The notes beneath the pieces are model-generated. The model had not been told where the DNA came from, did no database searches, and saw only the letters and a list, made by a program, of their open reading frames with translations. A stretch of 35,893 bases of DNA from assembly GCA_034698045.1 (NCBI GenBank), contig JAQGAU010000178.1:1-35893 (forward strand), in the 5' to 3' direction. Below are positions 1-10,692 of the stretch, piece by piece. A program made the position numbers and the translations under genes. Position 1 is the first letter of the stretch. Each line of letters opens with the position of its first letter. The DNA comes from Paramacrobiotus richtersi (taxonomy: Eukaryota; Tardigrada; Eutardigrada; Parachela; Macrobiotidae).

Positions 1-225
1 AACACCACGTCTCACAGCTACCAACTGCTCAGTCCGCAACCGCACAACACCACGTCTCACCGCTACCAACTGCCCAGTCCGCAACCGCACAACACCACGT
101 TTCACCGCAATAAACTGACCAGTCCGCAACCGCACAACACCACGTCTCACCGCTACCAACTGCCCAGTCCGCAACCGCACAACACCACGTCTCACCGCTA
201 CCAACTGCTCAGTCCGCCCTGCACA
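1..225. repeat. 45-bp tandem repeat, five copies
   Basis: Five head-to-tail units start at 1, 46, 91, 136 and 181. Each begins AACACCACGT and ends CAACCGCAC; the third unit is the most diverged and the fifth loses the repeat near 219. The period is a multiple of three. Plus-strand frame 1 is open through all units and on to a TAA at 298-300, while the other two plus frames hit stops in unit 3. It may therefore be the C-terminal part of a repeat protein that starts outside the window, with 15-residue units containing NTT glycosylation sequons and the motif SPQPH. A plain minisatellite is equally possible, since one minus-strand frame is also open through the units. Confidence 0.9.
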
Positions 226-300
226 ACATTAAATTGCAATGCTGGCAAATTACATGATATTTACTCACCGGATTTCTTACAGTTACAGGATGAGTTCTAA

Positions 301-1890
301 GCCAATCCTGGAGTGAGTGGAACGCCGATCCTGGTTTCCAGCTGGAGACTTTCGTGGGAGCCGCAGATATTTGAGAGGGAAACAGTTATCCTAACAACCA
401 GCCACTTTCAGGACCAGCCGTTCTTCCAGTCATTCAGAATTAATAATATCAAAACTGTTATCAGCAAACTAAGCAATGTAAGTTTAGGTCTGGCAAACTG
501 CGCACGCTACAAAATCCAAATCAAAAAATAGTCAAGGTGTCAAGGTGAAATGAACAGTCAACTCCAGCGAAAGAAAAATCTGAACACGTTTTTCAGAAAT
601 CGAAAGGCGGATATAGTGTGCTTACCGCTAGCCGATAGCATGTTGCATCACCGGCTCTATTCTTCTGCCCCTTCTCAGTGCCCTGACATGTAAGCCATGA
701 AATTATGAATCACGACAACAACATCCGTCTTTCGCGAATTAAACTTGCACCTGCACTGTTGGCAGTCCTGTTCTGGATCCGGCTTCCCAGAAACGGACAT
801 GACAAACGGCAAACGTCACTTCTGCCCAAATGTCACGTCGGTGGAACCTTTCTGCAACGTTTCTGCAATGCACGTTATTACATACGCAACAGCTGAAACC
901 CCTTTATCGCACATCTGAAAGGAGTCGAGTCAAAACCACAGTTTGTTAACGAAACTTCATGGGTTATTTTCAGTAAACCAGTACTCAGGTAGCTTGTGCT
1001 GGAGATGTGTTTGTTTACTCATCGAACCACGATTACCTGCTTTCTAGCCTTTATAGTGTTACACAGACTACAGTTAACAGTACCTAAACAAGCATCATTA
1101 CAAGCACGTTAAGTTTTGCTCGCGAATGATGAAAACTTGTTAACTTGCGAATTTTTGCTGTTTCGTTCTGTTTTCTCCTCACACTCAGCTAGCTTACGTA
1201 TCACTTACATCGTTAGCTTACAGCGAACGGTGTAGAATGCAGAACTAACGATAACAATGCTTGGAAAGGCGCACGGACTCTTTCTCTCGTATGTACTTTG
1301 TAGGCCCAAAACGACAACTCAACTGAGAATTTTCCAGGTTAATCATGCTGTTGGTCTGTGGACTGTCAGAACTTTGTTTTCTAGCTGCGAATGACAGTCT
1401 GGTTGAAATCTGCTCATTTCGAAACCGAAATTAGTAGAGTAAACCATAAACGCTGTTGGATTTGTGGGAACGAGTTTTGTTTTGTGTTTGGATAAGGTGA
1501 CCTTTCCATCAAATAGTATGAGGAAGTAAAATCAAATAATATGTTATCGTAGCTCGGTTTCTACTATCACATAAAAGCACTTTGGTAGAGGCACTTTATT
1601 ACCTGTAAATACAAATTACTTTGGATGCAAATAAAAGGCTGTCGTAGTAAAATCATGAAAAGCTAACACTGACAGTAACATTGAAGTAACTGACTGCAAT
1701 TAAATACAACAATTTCACAATCAAAAAGTAGATACTACTTACATTAAAAAAAGTATTCCTTGAATAACCGTGTCAAAAATGACAAGAAAACTGCTGTTTA
1801 CGTAAAATGCGTCTGTATAACAAACAACCCGATAAATCATTAAATGACGCTCTGGTACAGAAGTCGACAGCCTGGGCAGATGGTGATTTG
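301..1890. other. Intergenic, no supported gene
   Basis: AT-rich sequence with only short, poorly structured reading frames. A minus-strand TTTATT at 1595-1600 (AATAAA on the minus strand) is a candidate poly(A) signal for the defensin gene, about 290 nt past its stop. Nothing else could be supported. Confidence 0.5.
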
Positions 1891-1891
1891 T

Positions 1892-3112
1892 TTACCACTT
1901 GCATCCTTTGCACAAGTAAATCCAGCAGCTCGCCGGATCCGTCCGGCACACACACACCCCGTTCTGGCAGGATCCACCGCTCTTGCAGTAGCGCTGACCA
2001 CAGTGCATGGCACACAGCGTGTGCTCTCCCAGCGAAATCGGTCCGATTCCCATGCCGCTCAACAGGTCACAGGTCACTCTGGTGTCCCCTTCCACAGCGT
2101 CATCTGTACATTTTGAAGTTTTACACGTCTGACACGTTCTTTTTGATTTGAGTTAATCAGTCTGCTCGATAATAAATAAGTCAAATTAATTAAATTAAAT
2201 GTAGTACTACTGTACTGTAGTGTGGAGTGTAGTACTGTAGTTAATAATAATATTATTATTACAACACTGGGACTTCAACGGCTACTGGAAATTTTTGGAT
2301 TTTGTGAATTTTATAATTTTTTTGGATGATTTTTGAATTAGAAATTTAGATAAAAGTACTCAAGGTAGGAATCGAACCCACGCTGACGATCTTAGAGCCA
2401 GACGTCTTACCACCAGGCCATGAGCAATACGGTTAATATTGGTTTATTATTATAACACTGCAGTAGCCAAACCCTTTAGAAGGGACTTCAACGGCTATTG
2501 GAAATTTTTGGATTAAATGTAAATGTAATGGGGATATTAATGTTCAACCGTTATGTATACCTTCTTCAGCGGCGTAATTGACAGTTGGTTCGGGACGAGG
2601 AGGTTTGGTCCAGGGGCGAGTGGGACGGGAAGGACGAGTAGGGCGGGTGAAATTATGAGGATGCGGTGGACGGTGACGGCGGTCATCCAGTGCTTCTTCT
2701 TCCGCTTCTGCAAAAACAAACAATCATTCAGAAATATGGATTCAGTTGTTTTTCTTTCGTATATCTAGTTGCTAATGCTGTTTTCATGACAGCAACACCG
2801 AAATTATCTTAAAATATATAGAATGCACAAGCACGATTCGTGGCATTTAAACGATATTTTTCATAAATAAATACAAAACTTTAATTGGGGATACATTAGC
2901 TATCCCCATGCAAAGGTTATCAATATTGTAAAACTATTACAGAAATTAGTAGTACTATAAACATAGCTAATTGATGGCAGAATAATAACTTTTTTTGCAT
3001 TGTTAGTAAGGTCACGAAACTATTTCTTACCTGCAGCTGGAAAGGAGGTAACGAAGCTGATCAACACAACCGCAAAGAAAACGACAACAGCAAGATTTTT
3101 GATCAATGCCAT
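1892..3112 (-). CDS. Invertebrate defensin precursor with Pro/Arg-rich propeptide (3 exons)
   Basis: Predicted secreted antimicrobial peptide precursor of 146 residues. Exons (minus strand): 3112-3031, 2707-2561, 2103-1892, with donors GTAAGA and GTATAC, acceptors TTTTTGCAG and TGTACAG, and both introns in phase 1. Residues 1-22 are a clear signal peptide (hydrophobic core VVVFFAVVLI). Residues 28-36 are acidic. Residues 37-68 form a Pro/Arg-rich stretch with repeated RPT/RPS units, resembling proline-rich antimicrobial peptides. The mature defensin probably starts after Arg85, at VTCDLLSG, the typical arthropod defensin N-terminus; CxxxC, GGxC and CxCR follow, which is the CS-alpha-beta pattern. 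The mature part has ten cysteines rather than the usual six: one extra before the GGSC and three in a C-terminal tail (CWIYLCKGCKW). Family call is from motif recognition; activity and the cleavage site are inferred. Confidence 0.88.
2269..2301. repeat. 33-bp direct repeat, copy 1
   Basis: Starts GGGACTTCAACGGCTACTGG. A copy differing at one base lies at 2482-2514. Both are preceded by a TTATTATTA(T/C)AACACTG-like stretch, although the second has about 20 extra bases in between. The pair brackets the tRNA-like element. Confidence 0.85.
2358..2425 (-). repeat. tRNA-derived SINE-like head (degenerate tRNA)
   Basis: The minus strand carries a perfect Pol III box B (GGTTCGATTCC, 2378-2368), a T-arm of five pairs with a 7-nt loop, and a near-consensus box A (TGGCCTGGTGG). 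The acceptor arms GCTCATG and CTTGAGT pair with one mismatch. Positions 8-9 are not normal, and the anticodon loop folds as 9 nt rather than 7, so it is unlikely to be a working tRNA. It sits in the last intron of the defensin gene and is flanked by two direct copies of a 33-bp unit, which suggests a SINE-like insertion. Confidence 0.6.
2482..2514. repeat. 33-bp direct repeat, copy 2
   Basis: Second copy of the unit at 2269-2301, offset 213 bp. The preceding sequence (AACACTGCAGTAGCCAAACCC) resembles part of 22890-22925 (ACCACTACAATAGCCAAATCC), so the family appears dispersed. Confidence 0.85.
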
Positions 3113-3242
3113 TTTTAGTAGCAGAAATATAATAAAGTTCCAAACGTACTACGTTACATATAAACAGTTATTATGTGTTTATCAGAGACTTGGAATTTGC
3201 TATTAGAAACTGCGATTCTGTATTTGTCGTTGACCACCTTTG

Positions 3243-3252
3243 TCTATATATA
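3243..3252 (-). promoter_or_regulatory. TATA-box candidate for the defensin gene
   Basis: On the minus strand this reads TATATATAG about 130 nt upstream of the defensin ATG at 3112, a plausible distance for a short 5' leader. GATA-type motifs lie further upstream (TGATAAG near 3413, AGATAAGA near 3593). GATA factors help control insect antimicrobial genes, but motifs this short occur by chance. Confidence 0.4.
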
Positions 3253-4781
3253 CGAATCCAAAACCGCTGTTCCTCAACAATTTGTTGTAAACACAAGGTA
3301 ATTTACGATAGTGTTATTTCCCGGTTTATTCCACAATTCGGTCGCATTTCCGGGTTTTCTTACGAGTAACAACAGCGTGAGTAAACAGTGCGCCGGTCAC
3401 TACACGCAACAACTGATAAGAAATGCAGGATTTCGCAAAAGCAGCGTAGGAAACAGAAGTTACAGAATAGCGCTTTGTTCGCTTATCGACATTTAATTGA
3501 CACCTGAATGGTGGTTTTGATGTTGGCCGATGCTGATTAACGATTAACAAAACCCAACACGCGTGTGCTTTTGGAGCGGAATTATTAATCGCAGATAAGA
3601 GTCATTATTGTTCGAATGTTATGATTAAATATGGCCGATGTCTGCGGGCTGGTGCTCTACTATGTGACCTTTATAGGGATTTTCACATTTTCTTCACTGA
3701 TTCAGCTATCTTATAAGTTATTACTAAGTAATTCTGTATTCATATTTCTTTATTAATAGTTTACGATTCATAAATAATTTTTATTTTGTAACTTTTTGTA
3801 ATTTTTTGTATAGTTATTTATAATTGTTGTTCATGAGAAACTGGTTACTAAAGTTGTAAACGAAGAGTGTAAACAAAAATTAACAAGTTTGCAGAATAAC
3901 TGCAGTTACATTTGCAACCTCATGTACAATTACCGACTTACTGTGGTACTTACAGTACTGCAGTCTTCTTAATGTTAAAGAAAAAAAGAGCTTTCTACCC
4001 AAGATTGATTTTGCAAGTTGCAGCGATCCGGCGCTCTTTTGTAATGTTATCACGAATATTTGCCATTTTAATTGCATTGATAATTTGTAGATACAACTAC
4101 TCATATAAATATGTTGCACTTCAATAAACAGGAAAGTTATATTTTGCGGCTGCGCTGACTTTGTCACACGCCGAGCCGGACATTGTTAGGGAAACCATGA
4201 AGCGATGTATGTGAATTCGCAATGTTCGTCTCAACTTCGTTGTATTTATGTTCCGGAAAACAACCTTTCAAGAGGTGGTTCTATCCAGATACTTGTTGGC
4301 CAACTTCGTCACTTGTTTATGTTGTTTATACGTAAAATTGTCAGCGCCTGAGACTGTTATGGCATCTACTACATACAAGCTTATTTCGCCAGAGCGGTTA
4401 TAAATAAAGCATAATTTTACCTTCTTGTCAACCAATATTTTCAGCGATTTCGTTAAGTAATAGTACTAGTACTACTATGAAGTACTACAAATAAAGGCCA
4501 TTAGTAACGGGATGTCACAGTTGTTTAGGTATAGTGTACTCTATAAATGATGACGATGCAAAGAGAACTCACAAGTCAGAACATAAGTTTTTGCTATTTC
4601 AGTGACGTCAGCTGTTCAAAGGTTCGTATAACATGACTCCAGTCTCGCTGTATACATCGGGTGAGAAAACAGAAAAGTAAAAGCAACAAAAAAGCTATCA
4701 ATCGGGCACAAGTAAGGAAAGGGGAGCGTCTTCATCCACAAACAAGGAAGGTATACTTGTACTACAACAAACTATTGTTCT
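3253..4781. other. Intergenic, no supported gene
   Basis: Between the head of the defensin gene and the tail of the small gene at 4782. The longest open frames (for example 3880-4167 minus) show no domain, signal peptide, splice structure or coding-like codon pattern. Confidence 0.5.
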
Positions 4782-5581
4782 TTATGAGAAACTGGTACGG
4801 CCTAAAGATCCGCTGGTCTTCAAGAACGCCTGGTAGGCCGCATCGTCGTCGTGGGTGCGCAAACTCTTACGGCGCTCATTTTCGGACATGGCCAGAAATT
4901 TCTCTTCTTCGGTCATCTCTTCGCCTTCCTCGCGTCGTATCTCTTTCAGATTGTCCGCTTGTCGTTCAGCATCCTGAAAGATACAGTCAACCGTTATGGA
5001 TACAAAATAACTGAAATTATGTCTTAAAAGGAAACAGCTGTGTTATAAAGCCACGATAATAACTTTTATTGCCTCAATATGTATATTTACGTGCAAAAAC
5101 ATAGCTTAACATAGAAACTCGGGAAAAAATTAAATGTAAAAACAAGCAAATACTGTATAGTATCTTTTACACTCTGTGCAAGATCCTATGCGGTTAGATT
5201 TCAGCGATTTAATTCTAGACGACTGGAAAGTGTTGAGTCTGAGGCTCTTCTGTGTTCAAAAGTCAATTCGCTCAAGGCATTCTTCGCATTCATACGAAAG
5301 CGTGTTTATGAGGAAACAAATGTCACTGAACCATACTATAATTTTATAACTTTGCTCTTTTCCTGTTTCTTAAAAGGACTCATACATATGACATATTAGC
5401 TGATAACTTGGTACGGAGAATGAAAAATAAACTGACCCACAGTAAAACATTTAACTAAAAGAATGCTTTTATCAGATAACTTCGAATATTCCGCACTTTC
5501 ACTTACCGCACGACCTTTACCGGGCACCCATTCGGCCTTCTTCTCGGGTTCCTTGATCAAAGGTGCTGGTTTCTGGGCCAT
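4782..5581 (-). CDS. Small hydrophilic protein, unknown function (2 exons)
   Basis: Predicted 88-residue protein. Exons 5581-5507 and 4973-4782 on the minus strand, joined in phase 0 with donor GTAAGTG and acceptor TTTCAG. The start ATG at 5581 has a purine at -3 and G at +4. The protein is very charged, has no signal peptide or membrane segment, and contains the stretches EWVPGKGRA (end of exon 1), EEGEEMTEEEKFLAMSE and AYQAFLKTSGSLGRTSFS (C-terminus). The middle is probably helical. I do not recognise the family. The regular codon use, good splice sites and matching phase support a real gene; its function is unknown. Confidence 0.7.
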
Positions 5582-6562
5582 TCTTGCCAAACAATATCAC
5601 GAAACGCTGTAATGACACAACGACCTTTAATGCAATAAAATTCCCCAACTGTCAGCAGAACTCAGTAACGTTTAAAACTGCTCGTCTCAACAAAATGTAT
5701 CGTTCTCATTCGGATACAACTGCGTCTTGCATCTTTCCGACTTATTTTTAGAACGATGAGTCGGCACAGTGTTTAGAGCAATTTGGTGCGTTAGTTGAAT
5801 GACCCATACTTTCCATCGGAAAGACACACACCAAAGGGAAAGGGAGAGAGATGGCCTGATGGCTATAATTAGTGTTGGAGGAAAACACAGAATGTCCCTT
5901 TCTCGGTTGGTGGTAGTGTTGATGTTAGCGCGTCGATTGGTCATTGAAGAGTTTTCTGTACTGCGTCAAAACATCACAAGATGCCAAGTGGAATCGTCCG
6001 CATACCACTGTTATGCGATTAAGCTGGATTATTGTAATATACACGTTCAACTGGCGGTTTGATGTTATTGCGTGTGTATGTGAAATGTAACCATTTGTAA
6101 GGCAAACTTTTCCTTAAGAAGCAGTTCCGCTGTTTGCTGACTAATTTTAAGATGCTTATCTATAGGTTTCTATATACACCGACCAACGTACATCTAATTA
6201 AAAACTGACAAATGAAAAAACAATAAAAACATGTGTTTCCATACGATTAATTAGTACCTGCAGTCATAACGTTCCATGTTGTTTCTGCTGGATCGCGTGA
6301 GCCGTGTATGACGCCGCCTTTATGTTACAGCAGTACCGTCAATAATAATTACCATTTTCAGTGATGTACGGTAATCATGTCGGTACAATGTCACTCCGCA
6401 ATCGGTGCAGACACCGTACAGTATAATTTCTCCCCCTTGTTTATGGCGCGTTGTATAGTCGTAATTTGCTATTCCATCATAAATTTCCTTCGTAGCACAT
6501 CGCAGTAACACGTGTATTGTCAAGAAATGTTTGATCGAATTCTGAAATTATTATAAATTCTT
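5582..6562. other. Intergenic region between divergent genes
   Basis: Holds the upstream regions of the minus-strand small gene and the plus-strand FAM234-like gene, so promoters for both should lie here. No TATA box stands out near either start. A purine-rich run (AAAGGGAAAGGGAGAGAG, near 5832) is the only simple-sequence feature. Confidence 0.45.
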
Positions 6563-9500
6563 ATGGCAATGGAAACAACACCACTTAATCCAAAACGGAC
6601 CGTCCAGTTCTTATCCCCCATTTCCTGCATCGCCAGTACCCCATCTCAGACGTCAATTGGACTGCAGGCTCTCTGTTCTCCAGCGCCGACTCCCACTGAC
6701 CAACAGCGGTTTGAGATTGTCCGCGCTTTCAAGCAAAGCGATGCACGGACAGAAGTCTGCCATTCGCTGTGCAAAGGATGTATTGTTGTATTGGCTGTTG
6801 TAATGGTTATCGCTTTTGTTTTGGCCATCTTTTCGCCCCTCTTCGCTATGCACAGTGAGATGCTGGGCTATTCCGCCGGCGAAGTAAGGGTTAGCATAGA
6901 TCACTACGTAACCAAGCTGCTTTTTTGAACTTGAAGTTTTATTAGCACTTGGAAAGAGTGCGGGTGTGATTTTCCACTATTGCGCAATTTTTGCGAGGCA
7001 TTGTTGTCTGCGTGCTTGAACATTTTCTAACCGAAGCACGATTACGTGTTATATTGTTACGTATCTTAATTTGTATATTCTATACAAACTGCATACTCGA
7101 TCTGGCAGATGAATTAAACTGTTTTTCTAGTTTCTTTCGACTTACAGTTAGTTTCCAAACCAAATGTTTTTGCTATTCTCTGCAGTATTCGCAGAAAAAC
7201 TTTGCAGAGAGTTGATTTTTGTCAAGTGCTAACTTCAGTCGACTGATTATCAAACATAACGCGGTTAAGGATAAATGTTGCTTTTATGCGTAGATATATG
7301 ATTCGCTAGCGCATTTCCATTCCGAACACGGTCTGTACTGCAACGAAACCGGGTGTGTCATGCCAGAAAACGATGACCACAACCTTAAACATCGCAAGCG
7401 ATCAATCTCAAACTCGAAGCAAGGCTGTTCCACCTTGAAGGTGACTAACGTCTGGAATGTTAGTTTTCCAAAACTCCTGACAGAATCGGCAATCCGCATG
7501 ATAGACATCAATGGCGACGGTGTGGATGATGTCATATCCGGGTTTGCAACAGGCAAGCATGATCGTCCCTGCCTTGTACTGTAATTTGTTGTATGGGATG
7601 TTTGACAGGTGGGGATGGGTATAACGTCCCGGAGATTGTTTGTGACATCTACTTTGAAGGACAGCATCCGTGTTTCGGGGGCGTGATAGCCCTGGATGGG
7701 CGGGATGGAAGGCTTATTTGGAAGGCGGATACGGAACATGAAGTGTTTGCGTTAAACTGTAATGCGGATTTGAATCTGGATGGGATGAAGGATTGTGTAG
7801 CCGGTGGACGAGCTGGCGTAAGATCTGCCTTTTACAACAGCTATTCCTGTTAATGTGATCCCACACAGACCACAGTAACAGGAAACTCTGTACTAAAACC
7901 TTCAATAACTTGCTTCACCTGATCCTGGACATTTAATTCACGACGCTGCTGCTGTTATTGTTAGGTATTGTTAGCCATTAATTCAAGAAATGGAGTGCGG
8001 TTGTGGACTTTTCCCGTAGCAAAAGACGACTTATCTGGCTTCTACACACCGCAGATTATCGCGGACATTGATGGGGATGGTATTTCTGATCTCTTAGTAA
8101 GGTACAGATACATAAGTACATATAGTAAAATACAGACTAATTCGTAACCAATAACAAGCATTTGTTAATTGCCAGCCATGGCGGGGATCCGTTACGGGCA
8201 CCTACTCAACCTGTTACGAAACCGGGGATCTTGTTTCTGCTGTCCGGCAAAGCGGGCACAGTACTGCAAAAGGTCATCGAGATGCCATTATAAAATTAGT
8301 GATTTTTGTTTACAAGCCTTTTGTTCCAAAGGTTAGCATGCCAGACGGGAGCGAGACGTACTATTCACCCCAGATCTATTCTCCATGCGAAGGAGAGACC
8401 TTGGTTCTCTTCGGCACCGGTGGTGAAAATCACGGTGGCCATTTGTACGTCATCGAGATGAAGCAGTTGTTAGCCGGAAATGTGCACACTGCAGTTGCGA
8501 TCCTCTCGGACCCGTTCAAGGGCATCATGGTCCCGCCTGTTCTGGCTGACATATCTGGCGATAATGTTCCGGATATCATTGTCGCCATGTTCAACTCTAC
8601 CGTGGTTGCTATTGACGGTGCAAAATACACAATACTGTGGAGATATGCCACGTTGGGTGGAGAAACGTACAGCACGCCGGCTGCGGGATATTACAACGAA
8701 GATAATGTTCCGGATTTCTATATAAAGTATTCGGCAAGTACAACTAAACGTTTCTCGATATATAGAGCGTACTCTCGCAAACTAAAAGCAGCGCAATTGT
8801 GGCTAATGCTCGATCGAGTTATAGAGAAGTTCGATCAAAAAAAATACATTTATCAAAAAGGTTACAGCCATAAATTAAAAATGCAGAAAGACGCTATGTT
8901 AAGGCACGAGATTTATATCTACCTGTCGAAAAGTGCTTATGAATCTGCATCACCCATTACCGTAAACTATACGCACGAATCATACATACTTCGAAGTACA
9001 TCAATTATACATACGAAGTACATGTCACAAAACGTGAACAGTATTTAAATAAACGCGCTGATAAATGCCGAATTCTTAGTGTAAGAGGTATTTCGGTTAC
9101 TCTGTTATGTCATAGACTTAACATTTACAATTTTTAGGTTGGAGCTGGATATCCCGTGTATTACTACGCCGATTCCACAGTGTTAGACGGACGAACCGGC
9201 AAACCCCTGATATCCCCTGCAATCCGTGACATCATCGGCTCACAGTCGTCCCCGTTAACCATCTCCCTGAAAGACAACACGGACATGTTTCTTTACTGGA
9301 TGTCCGACTGCGAAAGCGCCCAAGGAACCGGCACTTACACGTTTACAAAAGATGCCCGAGTCCACCAAAAAAGTCGTGCCGATTTCTGCCGGCTACGTTT
9401 CAACAGTCAGGGATACAGTCGAATGTATGCAATCAGCCAGCGTACACCTCCTCCAGGTGTGGTAATATACGATTCCCGTGAAAGCGCGGATCTTGAACGA

Positions 9501-10086
9501 AACGTGCTCGTTGACACTGTGGCGATGGGGAAGGAGTTTTTACGCAAAAACCCAGATTGGTTGAAGAGCGACAAAAGGCCTCGTCGGCATGTTGGAGCGC
9601 ATGATGAAGGCGGGATTCAGCGGTTGATATCAACCGGGAGTTTGGCTGAACCTTTACCGGGCGCAGAAAGTGGGCAGATTGATCTTGTGTTTGCGACATA
9701 TTTGTTTTATCCAACGAAAACGAATGTAGTACTGCCGGAGGATACAGAATGCGTGAAGAAACGCATTGCTAACTTGAACCGTAAGAAACAAGAGTGCAAT
9801 TACGTATCTAACCAGTGACAATAAAGATGTTGTAGATGGTGATAAAGTCAACCGAGAACAATTAGAAGCGGAATGCGTCTATCGACGTACCGGCCAACCG
9901 GTGGAAGAAGCGGAATCGTACCGCGACCTTTTTGGGCTGAAGATGGGAGCGATGACGATATACCGTAAAAGACTACAGTGTGGTCCTGGTGGAACGATAT
10001 TGCCTGTTGAACAGCAGTCGTGGGCAGCTTATATGGGCACACTGGGGAACAGTTTGTTTATGCCAAGATACAGGAGGTTTATTTAA
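6563..10086 (+). CDS. FAM234 (ITFG3)-like type II membrane protein with FG-GAP-type repeats (8 exons)
   Basis: Predicted protein of about 775 residues. Exons: 6563-6883, 7294-7552, 7609-7817, 7965-8101, 8176-8272, 8332-8733, 9138-9780, 9827-10086; all phases agree. The N-terminal cytoplasmic part is followed by one membrane segment at residues 72-95 (CIVVLAVVMVIAFVLAIF), then a long extracellular part with Asp-rich repeats: DINGDGVDD, DLNLDGMKD, DIDGDGISD, DISGDNVPD and the spaced motifs ALDGRDGRLIW, LFGTGGE and YYYADSTVLDG. This order matches what I know of FAM234A/B; human members are shorter (about 550-620 residues). Introns 2 and 6 use GC donors (AG|GCAAGC, CG|GCAAGT), and intron 7 is 46 nt. 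Exon 6 could instead start at 8317, adding five residues in frame. Molecular function of the family is poorly known. Confidence 0.75.
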
Positions 10087-10692
10087 GCACTGGTTGCAGC
10101 AAGTTATAAATCGTTTTAGTACAAGTATGGTAAGGTGTAATGACTGTGTTGTGTGTGCACCATACGATACATTTTTTTGCCGAAGAATGATATCTGTGAA
10201 ATTCTGGTTACAGACTTATGCTAGTTATAAGGTAAATGCTCTGGATTTTTTAGCACTTTCGCTCATCTTTTGTCCAACTTTTTAGCGAAACATTTTATCT
10301 TGTGTGAAGATGCGATACATCATACATTCCCTGGATTTTTCACTGCCTTCTGCCGTTTAATTTCTTTTAACGCTAAGAAAAATTATTACGCTCAACGCAG
10401 ACGCCGCCTAAATGTAATTCAATCGAATTTCTGCTGAAAGTTCTGTTAACGACGTCCCGGTACGTGTATCTTCCTACGTATGACCGGGTCAGGCACTCAT
10501 TAAAAACATTTTATTACAATTTTTCCCGATGCACAAAGTTTTCTCCCATAAAAACCACCAACGTTAACACAACAACAAAACCGGTATTCTGTGCGCAAAA
10601 GCTATGCTAGCAACACCAGCTTCTAAACTACAGCTTTTTTAAAATACGGAAACGAAAAGCAGTCTGAAGCGGTACAAATTTTAGTGCCGTAG
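10087..10692. other. Convergent 3' ends
   Basis: The plus-strand FAM234-like gene and the minus-strand IRG-kinase gene end tail to tail here. A minus-strand AATAAA (plus TTTATT, 10510-10515) lies about 180 nt past the IRG-kinase stop and is its likely poly(A) signal. No clear AATAAA was seen for the plus-strand gene. Confidence 0.5.

Noticed and set aside
1-225. CRISPR array
   Set aside because: Units are contiguous with no unique spacers, and the DNA is eukaryotic.
705-896. Small plus frame and overlapping minus frames near 720-890
   Set aside because: No consistent splice sites or domain; open on several frames by chance.
2358-2425. Functional tRNA gene
   Set aside because: Abnormal positions 8-9, a 9-nt anticodon loop and an acceptor mismatch; a SINE-like origin fits better.
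3880-4167. 95-residue minus-strand open frame
   Set aside because: AT-rich, no domain, no splice or start support.
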